Part shown: one piece after another, positions 47,905-56,408 of the stretch
Position numbering within the stretch: position 1 is the first letter of the stretch
How the letters are laid out: each line of letters begins with the position of its first letter
DNA from: Sulfitobacter faviae
GTDB taxonomy: Bacteria; Pseudomonadota; Alphaproteobacteria; Rhodobacterales; Rhodobacteraceae
Direction: 5' to 3'
Assembly (NCBI RefSeq): GCF_029870955.1
Contig: NZ_PGFQ01000001.1
Location: forward strand, 2,232,001 to 2,296,000
DNA: 64,000 nucleotides
Notes under the pieces: generated by a model
The model's database searches: none
What the model was told of the DNA's origin: nothing
The model's input: only the letters and a program-made list of their open reading frames with translations
Translations under genes and position numbers: made by a program

Positions 47905-49785
47905 ATGACATTCGCCGGGATCGAAGACCGCAATGCCATCGCGGCGGAAATGCCGTGGGAAGACCGCGACGTGGCCAAGACGCTTTACGGAATGCTAAGC
48001 AATACGGCCGCGAAATTCCCCAACCACAATGCCGTCAGCTATCAGATTTTCTCGGGCCCCAAGGACAAGGCCGAAACGCTGTCTTGGAAAGAGTTGCATG
48101 GCCGCGTGACGCAGGCGGCGAACCTCTTCCGCAGCCTTGGCGTAGGTGAGAAGGACGTGGTGGCCTATGTGCTGCCCAACTGTAACGAGACGACGATCAC
48201 CCTGCTGGGCGGTGCCGTGGCCGGGATCGTGAACCCGATCAACCCGCTGCTGGACGCCGAACAGATCGGTGCCATCCTGCGCGAAGTGGGCGCCTCCGTG
48301 GTCGTCACCCTGCGGCCTTTCCCGAAGACGGACGTGGCCCAGAAGACCGCCGAAGCGGTGCGGCTTGCGCCCAAGGTGCACACGGTGCTCGAGGTTGATC
48401 TGGTGCGCTATCTCACCCCGCCGAAAAGCTGGATCGTCCCGCTGGTGCGGCCCAAGGGGATGGTGAACAACCAAGCCAAATACCTCAACTTCAACGCCGA
48501 GATCGCCAAGCAGAACACCTCGCTCAACTTTGAGGATGTGCAAGAGGATCGCGTTGCCTGCTATTTCCACACCGGCGGCACGACCGGGATGCCAAAGGTG
48601 GCGCAGCACAAGTATTCGGGCCTCATTTACAACGGCTGGCTGGGGCATCGGCTGCTGTTCAGCGAGCAAGACAATATCATGTGTCCGCTGCCGCTGTTCC
48701 ACGTCTTTGCCTGCCATGTGATCCTGATGGCCGCCGTGTCGTCGGGCGCGCATGTGGTCTTCCCCACGCCGCAGGGCTATCGCGGGGATGGTGTCTTTGA
48801 CAACTTCTGGAAGTTGGTGGAGCGGTGGAAGATCACCTTTATCATTACTGTGCCTACGGCGATCTCGGCCAAGATGCAGCGCCCGATTGATGCGGATGTC
48901 AGCACGGTGAAAACCGCCTTCTCCGGCTCCGCCCCGCTGCCGCTGGAGCTTTTCCGCCGGTTTGAGAAGGCCACGGGCGTCACGCTGGTCGAAGGCTACG
49001 GCCTGACCGAGGCGACCTGCCTTGTCTCTTGCAACCCGACGGACGGGATCAAGAAGGTCGGCTCCATCGGTATCGCCTTCCCCTATTCGGACGTGCGGAT
49101 CATCAAGGGCACCGTGGATGGTCCGATCGACGCGGAGACGGATGAGATTGGCGAGATCTGCGTCTCGAACCCCGGCGTCTTCTCGGGCCATACCTATGTC
49201 GAGGAAGACAAGAACAAAGACCTCTTCTACCACGGCAAATACCTGCGCACCGGCGATCTGGGCCGGATCGACAGCGATGGCTATATCTGGATCACGGGCC
49301 GCGCCAAAGACCTGATCATTCGCGGCGGCCACAACATTGACCCCGCCGAGATCGAAGAGGCGCTGCTGGGCCATGAGGCCGTCGCCTTTGCGGGTGCCAT
49401 CGGCCAGCCCGACCCCCACGCGGGCGAGGTGCCCTGCGCCTTTGTCGAACTCGTTGAGGGTGCCAATGTCACCGAAGAGGAACTGTTGGCCTATGCGCGT
49501 GAGCATGTCGCGGAACGCGCAGCCCAGCCCAAGCACCTCAAGATCATGGACGAGCTGCCCAAGACGGCTGTCGGCAAGATCTTCAAACCCGATCTGCGCA
49601 AGGACGCGATCACGCGGGTCTATAACGGCAGCCTTGAAAAGGCGGGCTGTGCCGCGCGGGTGACCGAGGTGGTGGACGACAAGAAACGCGGGTTGGTGGC
49701 GCAGGTCACGATGAACGACGCGACCCACGATGAGGTCTCAAAGGTGCTCAGCGTCTACACGCGCCCTTGGGAACCGGCGAGCTAA
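47905..49785 (+). CDS. Acyl-CoA synthetase (AMP-forming)
   Basis: ANL-superfamily ligase of 626 residues. The P-loop-like motif is CYFHTGGTTGMPKVAQHKY, the A5 region is VEGYGLTEATCLVSCNP, A7 is YLRTGDLGRIDSDGY, and the hinge/A8 block is GRAKDLIIRGGHNIDPAEIE. The catalytic lysine is in LPKTAVGKIFKPDLR. ATG 47905 has GGGAGGAGA upstream; a longer frame reaching into the ABC gene is not real. Fatty or aryl-acid substrate is unresolved. Confidence 0.92.
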   Translation: MTFAGIEDRNAIAAEMPWEDRDVAKTLYGMLSNTAAKFPNHNAVSYQIFSGPKDKAETLSWKELHGRVTQAANLFRSLGVGEKDVVAYVLPNCNETTITLLGGAVAGIVNPINPLLDAEQIGAILREVGASVVVTLRPFPKTDVAQKTAEAVRLAPKVHTVLEVDLVRYLTPPKSWIVPLVRPKGMVNNQAKYLNFNAEIAKQNTSLNFEDVQEDRVACYFHTGGTTGMPKVAQHKYSGLIYNGWLGHRLLFSEQDNIMCPLPLFHVFACHVILMAAVSSGAHVVFPTPQGYRGDGVFDNFWKLVERWKITFIITVPTAISAKMQRPIDADVSTVKTAFSGSAPLPLELFRRFEKATGVTLVEGYGLTEATCLVSCNPTDGIKKVGSIGIAFPYSDVRIIKGTVDGPIDAETDEIGEICVSNPGVFSGHTYVEEDKNKDLFYHGKYLRTGDLGRIDSDGYIWITGRAKDLIIRGGHNIDPAEIEEALLGHEAVAFAGAIGQPDPHAGEVPCAFVELVEGANVTEEELLAYAREHVAERAAQPKHLKIMDELPKTAVGKIFKPDLRKDAITRVYNGSLEKAGCAARVTEVVDDKKRGLVAQVTMNDATHDEVSKVLSVYTRPWEPAS

Positions 49786-49997
49786 ACGACTCACACAAGA
49801 AAGGGCGGCACGCCGCCGCCCGTCCCCAAATCCCCTGATTGCAGCCCCGCTGCGTTGCGCCGATGCACATTTCCTGTGTATCGGCGCAAAAATTTTAGGC
49901 TGTTTACCTGTAGTTAGCCCCCGGCCTTTCGTTTCGGGCATAGCGCCTATGCAAATTCTGCGGGTTCAAAATAGGGTCAGAGCGTACTACTTCTGCA

Positions 49998-50027
49998 TTG
50001 CAGCATTGATAATGCACTTGCAGCATT
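49998..50027 (+). repeat. Direct repeat TTGCAGCATT upstream of the DUF1127 gene
   Basis: TTGCAGCATT occurs at 49998-50007 and 50018-50027, a 20-bp period (two helical turns). TGCATT/AATGCA in the same stretch gives a dyad. It ends 18 bp before the start codon and resembles an operator. No clear sigma-70 or RpoH promoter could be assigned by eye. Confidence 0.4.
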
Positions 50028-50045
50028 CTGAAAGGAGTTGCGCTT

Positions 50046-50288
50046 ATGACGATGGCAATCTCACGTGGCACTACCCTGAGCTCCGCGCTCGATGGGCTTC
50101 ATCACAGCGTTGACGGCATGCGCCGTCGCGTGGCCCAGATCAAAGCCCGGCGCGCAGCTTACAACCGAACTTTCACAGAACTCAACGTACTGAGCGATCG
50201 CGAACTGTCCGATATCGGCATCGCACGGTGCGAGATCCGGCGTGTGGCGTCGGAAGAACTTTCAAAGGAACAGACCTATGAAGTATGA
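50046..50288 (+). CDS. Small DUF1127 protein
   Basis: An 80-residue basic protein with the DUF1127 signature at the C-terminal half: FTELNVLSDRELSDIGIARCEIRRVASEE. The central RRRVAQIKARRAAY is arginine-rich and could bind RNA. In Rhodobacter sphaeroides a small DUF1127 protein (CcaF1) is encoded directly upstream of the CcsR sRNAs, binds RNA and affects their maturation. The same arrangement is seen here. AAAGGAG precedes the ATG. Its last codons overlap the next gene. Confidence 0.88.
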   Translation: MTMAISRGTTLSSALDGLHHSVDGMRRRVAQIKARRAAYNRTFTELNVLSDRELSDIGIARCEIRRVASEELSKEQTYEV

Positions 50289-50537
50289 CAATATCCTATC
50301 CGCCCCCACGGTTTCTCCCTGCGTGATGCGTCCGCTCCGGTCCTCGGCGCGCTTGGCACCGCGGCGGGCAAGGTCGGCAGCCTGCTGGCGCGTGGCGTCA
50401 CTCAGATGCAGATCTCGCGCATGCAGGCCGTCCTCAACAGCATGAGCGACGCACAGCTTGAGCGTGCGGGCATCGACCGCAACCAAATTCCCCAGCACGC
50501 CCAAGCGCTGGTGACCGAAGAATACGACGGTCTTTAA
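50278..50537 (+). CDS. Second small DUF1127-like protein, one base missing
   Basis: ATG 50278 lies inside the preceding gene and has AAAGGA upstream. As written it leaves frame after the C run 50303-50307. With one more C it reads MKYDNILSAPHGFSLRDA, continues through ARGVTQMQISRMQAVLNSM, and ends SDAQLERAGIDRNQIPQHA...EEYDGL at 50537. That is 86 residues. The terminal SDAQLERAGIDRNQI matches the DUF1127 SDREL-DIGI pattern loosely. Overlap with the first gene implies coupled translation and possibly a two-protein complex. Confidence 0.7.
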
Positions 50538-50587
50538 GCCACTGCGCTTTTGACCCTCAGCCATCAATGTCGCGCCTTACGCGCTGC

Positions 50588-50720
50588 ATTGTCAGGTGCC
50601 GGACCCCGCTCCTTCCCGGGTTGATCTGACACCGCATATTAACGGTCCTCCTCCTCCCGGACCCGTTATACCGGCCGGCAAGCTTACCTCCTCCCAAGCT
50701 TGCCGGCCCATGTTTTCCAC
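50588..50720 (+). ncRNA. CcsR/'cuckoo'-like small RNA with CCUCCUCCC loops
   Basis: Two consecutive hairpins carry the same anti-Shine-Dalgarno loop. Hairpin A, 50640-50668, has a 9-bp stem (one bulged C) and loop TCCTCCTCCC. Hairpin B, 50673-50708, has a perfect 13-bp stem starting GGCCGGCAAGCTT and loop ACCTCCTCCC, followed by a T-rich tail. A weaker hairpin upstream (about 50590-50631, outer stem TGTCAG/CTGACA) shows the degenerate CTCCTTCCC. CCUCCUCCC-loop RNAs downstream of a DUF1127 gene are the hallmark of CcsR RNAs of Rhodobacter sphaeroides. Family assignment is from structure and context. Exact ends are unknown. Confidence 0.8.
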
Positions 50721-50727
50721 CGACTTA

Positions 50728-51174
50728 TCAGGGCGCCGCCGTATCGAGCCAGAGGGTCACCGGCCCATCGTTGACCAGCGCCACGGCCATATCCGCGCCG
50801 AACCGTCCGGTCTGCACGGGGATGTCGAGCCCGGCGAGGCTGCGGGCGAAATGGGAATAGAGCGCTTCGGCCATCTCGGGCTTCGCCGCGCCGGAAAAGC
50901 CGGGGCGGTTGCCGCGCGCGGTATCGGCGGCGAGGGTGAATTGGCTCACCACCAAAGCGCTGCCGCCGGTTTGGGCAAGGCTCAGGTTCATCTTGCCACC
51001 CTCATCCTTAAACAGCCGCAGTTTTGAGATTTTCAGGGCCAGTTTCTCGGCGGTTTCTTCGGTGTCCTCGGGCATGGCGCAGACGAGGATCAGCAGGCCG
51101 GGGCCGATCTCTCCGATAACCTCACCCTCGACCGTGACCGAAGCCTCGGTCACCCGTTGCAGCAATGCGCGCAT
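50728..51174 (-). CDS. dtd: D-aminoacyl-tRNA deacylase
   Basis: Proofreading enzyme that releases D-amino acids and glycine mischarged on tRNA. Length is 148 residues with the two active-site motifs: SQFTLAADT in the middle and the Gly-cisPro loop [10 protein letters not shown] at the C-terminus. ATG 51174 gives [15 protein letters not shown], the standard start. It is last in the leftward cluster that begins near 57.5 kb, 1 bp after the nitroreductase. Confidence 0.95.
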   Translation of the reverse strand: MRALLQRVTEASVTVEGEVIGEIGPGLLILVCAMPEDTEETAEKLALKISKLRLFKDEGGKMNLSLAQTGGSALVVSQFTLAADTARGNRPGFSGAAKPEMAEALYSHFARSLAGLDIPVQTGRFGADMAVALVNDGPVTLWLDTAAP

Positions 51175-51175
51175 G

Positions 51176-51853
51176 TCAGTCTTTCCAATCAATGATGTCA
51201 GAAGGGGCGGCCCGCTCGGTGCGAAAGGCGTTCGCGGGGTGCGTCTCATCGGCATAGCCGAAGGAGATTGCGCAGAGCACCAGCCGATCTTCGGGCAACG
51301 CGAGAACTTCGCGCACCAAGGGCGCATAGGCGGCAATGGCGGCTTGCGGGATGCTGGCCACGCCAAGCGCCGTCGCGGCGAGGGTGAAGGCGGTGACGAA
51401 GCCGCCGCAGTCCATCGCGCCATAGGGGCCAAGCTCGGCCGGGGCGGTCACGATGGCCACATGCGGCGCGTCGAAAAGCGCGTAGTTGCGCAGCATCTGC
51501 GCCTGACGCGCGGCGCGATCGGATTTGGCAATGCCCACCGCATCGTAAAGCTGGAAGCCACAGGTCCGGCGGCGTTCGGCATAGGCCCCGGAGTAGCCCG
51601 TGGGCCATGGCAGGTCCGGCGCGACCGGGGTGTCGGCGCTGGCGGCTTCAAGGAGGGCTGCGCGAAAGGCATCGGTGCCTGCGCCGCGCGTGATGGTCAC
51701 CTGCCATGGCTGCGCATTGCACCACGAGGGCACATGGCGCGCGGCGCTGACGATCTGGGTGATGCTGTCTTTGGGGACGGGATCGGGCCGAAAGGCGCGG
51801 CAGGAATAGCGCGCCTGCAAGAGGTCGGTGAACTGGTCGTAGCTCTGGGTCAT
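51176..51853 (-). CDS. Nitroreductase family protein
   Basis: FMN-dependent oxidoreductase of 225 residues. N-terminal [34 protein letters not shown] carries the FMN-binding Arg/Ser pattern, and the glycine-containing [25 protein letters not shown] block is the dimer/FMN helix. Physiological substrate is unknown. Its ATG overlaps the stop of the zinc-ribbon gene by four bases. Confidence 0.9.
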   Translation of the reverse strand: MTQSYDQFTDLLQARYSCRAFRPDPVPKDSITQIVSAARHVPSWCNAQPWQVTITRGAGTDAFRAALLEAASADTPVAPDLPWPTGYSGAYAERRRTCGFQLYDAVGIAKSDRAARQAQMLRNYALFDAPHVAIVTAPAELGPYGAMDCGGFVTAFTLAATALGVASIPQAAIAAYAPLVREVLALPEDRLVLCAISFGYADETHPANAFRTERAAPSDIIDWKD

Positions 51854-52962
51854 TGCTGGGCCATGAAATAGCCGACGATGGCGGCGGCGATCAGCCCCAG
51901 CACCACGGCAAAGGTGATTTTGACGGCGGAATAGGGGCGTTCGCCCTGCACTTTGCCGGAATGGCCGTTGACGACGAAACGATAGGTCTTGCCACGGTAT
52001 TTATAGGCGGCAAGCCAGACCGGCAGCAGGATATGTTTGAAGGTCACATCGCTGACTTGGGTGTTGATGTCATGCACCCGCTGGCGGTCGCCGCCAATGT
52101 CAAACTTCACGTCCCGCTCGATCACCCGGTCCATATGGGCGCGGGCCTGAACAAAGCCTTCCTCCAGCGTGATGCCATATGCTTCGGCCCGGAAACCGGC
52201 GAGGTATTCGGGCGCATAGGGCTCCAGCGCGGAGAGGTCCCAAGGGTGCAGCGCGTCGGTGTGTTTCTTGGGCAGCGACCGGGAGGCCAGCACCAGCACA
52301 TCGTCAAAGAACCGAGCCACCCGCCCCGACGCGGCCCGCCAGCGGATTTTCGGCACCTGCTGCTTCACCCGCTTGCCATCGCGCATGACGGTGCGGGTGA
52401 CGTAATAGACGGTTCCACGCTCCCCGCGATAGCTGGAGGCGGTCTGTGCGTCATAGGTCCAGAAGGGCACATAGATGCCCTGCATCCGGCGGCCCTTGCG
52501 GGCATATTGTTGCAGCCCGTTGGGGGCGAACCAAAGGCTGCCAAGCCAGTCTTTCATCGCGTCGCGGGCGCGCTCTTCGGGCAGGGCGAAGGGCAGCACG
52601 GCGCGCGGTTTGATATGGCGGTTGGTGCCGGTGTCGATCACCACGGGCGTCGCGCAGAAAGGGCATTCGGCGGCGTGTTTGCCGGGCTCGAATTCCACCT
52701 GCGCTGCGCAGTTGGGGCAGGTGGTGACGCGGGTCTCTTCCATCTCGGCGGCGGGCAGGGCGGCCTGCAATCCGGCGCGAAAATCCTGTTCGGCGATGGC
52801 ATGGGCGTGGCGCCCGCTGCCGTCGATTGGCTCCACATTGCCGCAGTGATCGCAGATCAGCAGCGCCTGCGCCGGGTCAAAGCGCATGTCCGAGCCGCAG
52901 GTGTCACAGGGGAAACGGTGCTCTTCAAGCGGGGCGGCGGGGGGCAGATCGGTGGCGGACAT
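51850..52962 (-). CDS. Zinc-ribbon membrane protein (YdjG-like architecture)
   Basis: 370 residues with two zinc ribbons at the N-terminus: FPCDTCGS...ICDHCG (about 18-41) and TCPNCAAQ...ECPFCATP (about 81-105). A long soluble domain with YVPFWTYDAQT and WLAAYKYRGKTYRFVVNGH follows, then one C-terminal membrane helix (about 345-366). Databases often mislabel such proteins as TFIIB-type or 'primosomal' factors. The combination with the upstream SPFH gene recalls Bacillus YdjG and YdjI, which act with PspA in membrane stress. The function here is inferred. Confidence 0.82.
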   Translation of the reverse strand: MSATDLPPAAPLEEHRFPCDTCGSDMRFDPAQALLICDHCGNVEPIDGSGRHAHAIAEQDFRAGLQAALPAAEMEETRVTTCPNCAAQVEFEPGKHAAECPFCATPVVIDTGTNRHIKPRAVLPFALPEERARDAMKDWLGSLWFAPNGLQQYARKGRRMQGIYVPFWTYDAQTASSYRGERGTVYYVTRTVMRDGKRVKQQVPKIRWRAASGRVARFFDDVLVLASRSLPKKHTDALHPWDLSALEPYAPEYLAGFRAEAYGITLEEGFVQARAHMDRVIERDVKFDIGGDRQRVHDINTQVSDVTFKHILLPVWLAAYKYRGKTYRFVVNGHSGKVQGERPYSAVKITFAVVLGLIAAAIVGYFMAQQ

Positions 52963-53070
52963 AAGGGGTGCTTTGCAAGGTCAATCGCGGCGGGGCGGAT
53001 GGGGGTGGCCCGTGGACCTGAGGGGCCACGGGCGGGACGCGCGAAGGTCCTTTGCCCACGCGCCTGCGGA

Positions 53071-54192
53071 TCAGGCCGGGGGCGGCGGCGGTGGCGGGGG
53101 CATCACGGTGAAAAGCTGCGCCAGTTCGGCCACATCCTCGGCCCGCTGCCAGCCATCTTGGCCCGGCGTCCAGACCAGAGAATCGCGGGTAAGGCTGCCC
53201 TCACTCGCCTTGCGGCCCATGGCCGCCTTGGAAAACGGGCCAGAGGTCGCGCCGTCCTTGGCGATGTGCCAGACCTTCTCGACCGGCGGCGGGGGCGGCG
53301 GCACCGGTGCGGCGGCGGTGGGGGCAGGGCGCGCGCCCCAGGGGCCTGCCTGCGCGGTGGCGGCTTGGGCCATGCTCATCCCCAACCCCGCGCCGAGGCC
53401 CGTTTGCATCGCGGCCCCGCCCGCACCTTCGCGGCCAAGCGCCTCAGCCGCTTGGAACTGCATGTATTCGTTGAGGTTGCCGACCACGCCCATCGAAGTG
53501 CGCTTGTCCATCACCGCCTCGACCGCGGGCGGGAGGGAGATGTTTTCGATGTAAAGCTCGGGCATCGCCAGCCCGTATTCCGCAATCTGGGCGGCGATAT
53601 CCTTGCCCACCAACTGCCCCAACTCGCGCGTGTTGGCGGCCATGTCGAGCACCGGAATGCCGGAGGAGGCGAGTGTGCGCGAGAAAGCCTGAACGATGAT
53701 GTTGCGGATCTGGAACGAGATTTCGTCCATGGTGAACTCACCATCGGTGCCGACAATCTCGGTCAGGAACTTCGCGGGGTCGCTCACCCGCACGGAATAG
53801 GTGCCATAGGCGCGCAGGCGCACGGGGCCAAACTCAGGGTCGCGGGCGATGATCGGGTTCTTGGTGCCCCATTTCAGGTCGTTGAAGCGGGTCGTATTGA
53901 CGAAATAGATCTCAGACTTGAACGGGCTGCGAAAGCCGTGATCCCAGTGTTGCAGGGTCGTCATGATCGGCATGTTGTTGGTTTCAAGCATATAGAGACC
54001 GGGGGTGAAGACATCCGCCAACTGCCCCTCATGCACAAAAACCGCCGCTTGCCCCTCACGCACTGTCAGCTTGGCGCCGTATTTGATCTCATGGCCCTCA
54101 CGCTCGAACCGCCAAACCATCGTATCGCGGGTGTCGTCGGTCCAATGGATGACGTCGATGAACTGGCCAGAGAGGAAATCGAAAATGCCCAT
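53071..54192 (-). CDS. SPFH-domain protein with C-terminal GYF-like domain (YdjI / 'virion core protein' family)
   Basis: 373 residues. The N-terminal two-thirds are an SPFH/band-7-like scaffold (QFIDVIHWTDDTRDTMVWRF at the start; FLTEIVGTDGEFTMDEISFQ; PELYIENISLPPAVEAVM). An Ala/Gly/Pro-rich linker (about 245-295) leads to a GYF_2-like module (WHIAKDGATSGPFSKAAMGR) and a terminal polyproline stretch. GYF-type modules bind proline-rich peptides, so the protein may interact with its own tail or a partner. No transmembrane segment is seen, so membrane recruitment is probably through partners. Confidence 0.85.
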   Translation of the reverse strand: MGIFDFLSGQFIDVIHWTDDTRDTMVWRFEREGHEIKYGAKLTVREGQAAVFVHEGQLADVFTPGLYMLETNNMPIMTTLQHWDHGFRSPFKSEIYFVNTTRFNDLKWGTKNPIIARDPEFGPVRLRAYGTYSVRVSDPAKFLTEIVGTDGEFTMDEISFQIRNIIVQAFSRTLASSGIPVLDMAANTRELGQLVGKDIAAQIAEYGLAMPELYIENISLPPAVEAVMDKRTSMGVVGNLNEYMQFQAAEALGREGAGGAAMQTGLGAGLGMSMAQAATAQAGPWGARPAPTAAAPVPPPPPPVEKVWHIAKDGATSGPFSKAAMGRKASEGSLTRDSLVWTPGQDGWQRAEDVAELAQLFTVMPPPPPPPPA

Positions 54193-54227
54193 GGGGATGG
54201 TCCTTATTCTTTCGTCGTAATGCTGCG

Positions 54228-55189
54228 TTACACCGGCCCGTCCGTCAACTCGCGCGCGATGATCCGGGTGATCGGGTTGACCTGCTCTGCCGTCATGCCG
54301 GGGCGCAGGCGCCGGTCGTAGAGCATCTTGAGCAGAAGTTCGTCATGTTTGGTGAGCAGGGCGAATTCGTCGTCGTCATTGAAGATCGACGGTCGCGCGG
54401 CGGGGCTGTCATTGGCAAGGCCCAAGCCCTGCGCCAATTCCTCGTGAATGCACGACAGCCGCAGCAATTCGGGGTTTTCCGAGCGGATCACGGCAACGGC
54501 GGCGGTATAGACATTGGGGTTGTCCCCGCGGCATAGGCGGCCACGGCGCAATAGGTGTCGCGGCGCATGTTGCGCATGGCCCGGAGCGAGGATTTGCTGA
54601 CGCCCGCGACCTTTTCCGCCGCTTGGGCCAGCGCATCGACCCGGTCATCTTCCGAGGCCACGACCACCATGAAATTCGGCCTGTCGCCGATCGAGATCGA
54701 ATGCCCGGTCACCCGCGCCAAACGGCGGGCGAAGGCGTTGATCTTGGCGGTGTCGGATCGGCGCTGCGAGGGCGGTACGCTGTCGCCGAAGATAATCTGC
54801 ATCCGGACCGGCGCATCCCAACGGCGCAGCGGGCTGGCACCGCCTTGGCCTGAGAAATTGCCGTCATATTCGTTATACAGCGCGATCTGCTCAAAGTTGC
54901 GCGCCAGCATTTCGCTGGTAAAGGGTGTGTCCTCTCCGCCTCCGTCTTGGCGCAGCAGATCTTGGCCCAACTGCGCCTTTTCGACCTGATGCAAATAGCT
55001 GCGCAGCATGGCGCTTTTCTGCGAGGTCGGTTTCGCCACCGCCGCCGGGGAAGGGGTGGCGGCGGCAGGGCGGGCCTGCGGTTTGGCGACCTTTTGCAAG
55101 ACGGGCGCAGGTTCGGCGCAGGCCAAGAGCAGCGTGCTCAGCGCCAGCGCCCCTGCGGCGCGCAGATTTCTGCGCAGACGTCCTTGCAT
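54228..55189 (-). CDS. DUF2927 lipoprotein, one base missing
   Basis: Starts MQGRLRRNLRAAGALALSTL and has a lipobox-like LLLAC at about residues 22-26, predicting membrane anchoring. A Pro/Ala/Lys linker and the DUF2927 domain follow (RWDAPVRMQIIFGDSVPPSQ; RPNFMVVVASEDD). The frame breaks at the plus-strand C run 54524-54527. With one more base the protein reads YAAGDNPNVYTAAVAVIRSE and continues with SCIHEELAQGLGLANDSPAA, a predicted zincin-like HExxQ motif, to 54228 (about 320 residues). The HExxxxxGL pattern suggests a metalloprotease-like fold. Function unknown. Confidence 0.8.
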
Positions 55190-55211
55190 GGCCTGTTCCC
55201 TCACGTCAGTC

Positions 55212-56408
55212 TTAGCTTGGCACCGCGTTGCCGGTGGTATCGCCCAACCCCGTTTCGCGGGCCTTGGCGGCGGCGAGCGTATCGCGCAGGCGGCCTTCCA
55301 TCTCCTGCAACTCCTTCTCGGCATTGGCGCGTTTCGCCTTGCCCTCATCCGCGATTTGCAGGGATTCTTCGATGGTGCCGATCAGGTCTTCATTGGCCTG
55401 TTTCACCGCCTCGATGTCGAAGACGCCGCGCTCCATCTCCTGACGGATCACCTTGTTGCTGTCGCGCAGGTTCTTGGCGTTGGAGGTCAGCAGTTCATTG
55501 GTCAGATCATTGGCCTCGCGTACCGCATTTGCCGCCTCGCCGCTGCGCTGGATGGTGACAGCCTGCGCCAGCTGCGTCTCCCACAGGGGCACGGTGTTGA
55601 CCAAGGTCGAGTTGATCTTGGTCACAAGGCTTTTGTCATTCTCCTGCACCAGACGGATCGAGGGCAGTGACTGCATGGTGACCTGCCGCGTCAGTTTCAG
55701 GTCATGCACCCGACGCTCAAGATCATCACGGGCGGCACGCAGATCCCGCAGCTCCTGCGCGCGCATCACCTGATCGTCCTCGCTCGCCTTATCCAGCGCG
55801 GTCTGTTTGGCGGGGATAGTCTTGTGATCCAGCTCTTCGATCTTGGCCTCACCGGCAGAGATATAAAGCGCCAGTTCGTCATAGAATTGCAGCGTCTTTT
55901 CATAAAGCAGGTCGAGCGATTTGATGTCTTTCAACAGCGTATGCTCATGCGCCAGCAGGTTGTCGGTGATCCGGTCGATCTGGCCCTGCACCTCTTCGAA
56001 ACGGGCGGTGAACTTGGCAAAGGGCGTGGCACGGCCCAGCAGTTTCTCCCACCAGCTTTGCTTGCGCCGCACGTCCAATTCCGAGACCGAGAAGCCGCGG
56101 ATCGCGCTGACCATGGTGCGCAGGCTGTCGCCCGCGGGGCCGACATCTTTGTTACGCACATCGGCCAGCATGGATTGGCTGATCTCTTGCAACTCGGCCT
56201 GTGCGGCAGAGCCGAAGCTGACGATGGACTGGGTATCGGTCACGTCGATCTCGGCCATGCGCTTTTGGATTTCCGCGCTCTGTTCGGGATCGGCTTTGTT
56301 CAGCGGCACGATGGCATTGGCATCCGCCGGTTCGGGCAAGACGGTTGCGTTCACTTCTTCCACCAACCCTTGCGATTGGGCAGCTTTGTCACGGAGGGCA
56401 TCGGTCAT
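55212..56408 (-). CDS. TelA/KlaA family protein (toxic anion resistance)
   Basis: A 398-residue, almost entirely helical protein without membrane segments. Heptad-like charged stretches (about 130-260 and 300-390) and the conserved RRKQSWWEKLLG, LPSIRLVQENDKSLVTKINS and TVPLWETQLAQAV blocks define the TelA family. Relatives are Bacillus YaaN and plasmid KlaA/TelA, linked to tellurite and antibiotic resistance. The ATG at 56408 overlaps the xpaC stop (TGATG); a GTG one codon earlier is possible. The xpaC-telA pair is conserved across phyla. Confidence 0.92.
   Translation of the reverse strand: MTDALRDKAAQSQGLVEEVNATVLPEPADANAIVPLNKADPEQSAEIQKRMAEIDVTDTQSIVSFGSAAQAELQEISQSMLADVRNKDVGPAGDSLRTMVSAIRGFSVSELDVRRKQSWWEKLLGRATPFAKFTARFEEVQGQIDRITDNLLAHEHTLLKDIKSLDLLYEKTLQFYDELALYISAGEAKIEELDHKTIPAKQTALDKASEDDQVMRAQELRDLRAARDDLERRVHDLKLTRQVTMQSLPSIRLVQENDKSLVTKINSTLVNTVPLWETQLAQAVTIQRSGEAANAVREANDLTNELLTSNAKNLRDSNKVIRQEMERGVFDIEAVKQANEDLIGTIEESLQIADEGKAKRANAEKELQEMEGRLRDTLAAAKARETGLGDTTGNAVPS

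Noticed and set aside
51853..54321. 822-residue plus-strand open frame
   Set aside because: Antisense to the zinc-ribbon and SPFH genes. It has low-complexity Gly/His/Arg composition and no domain.
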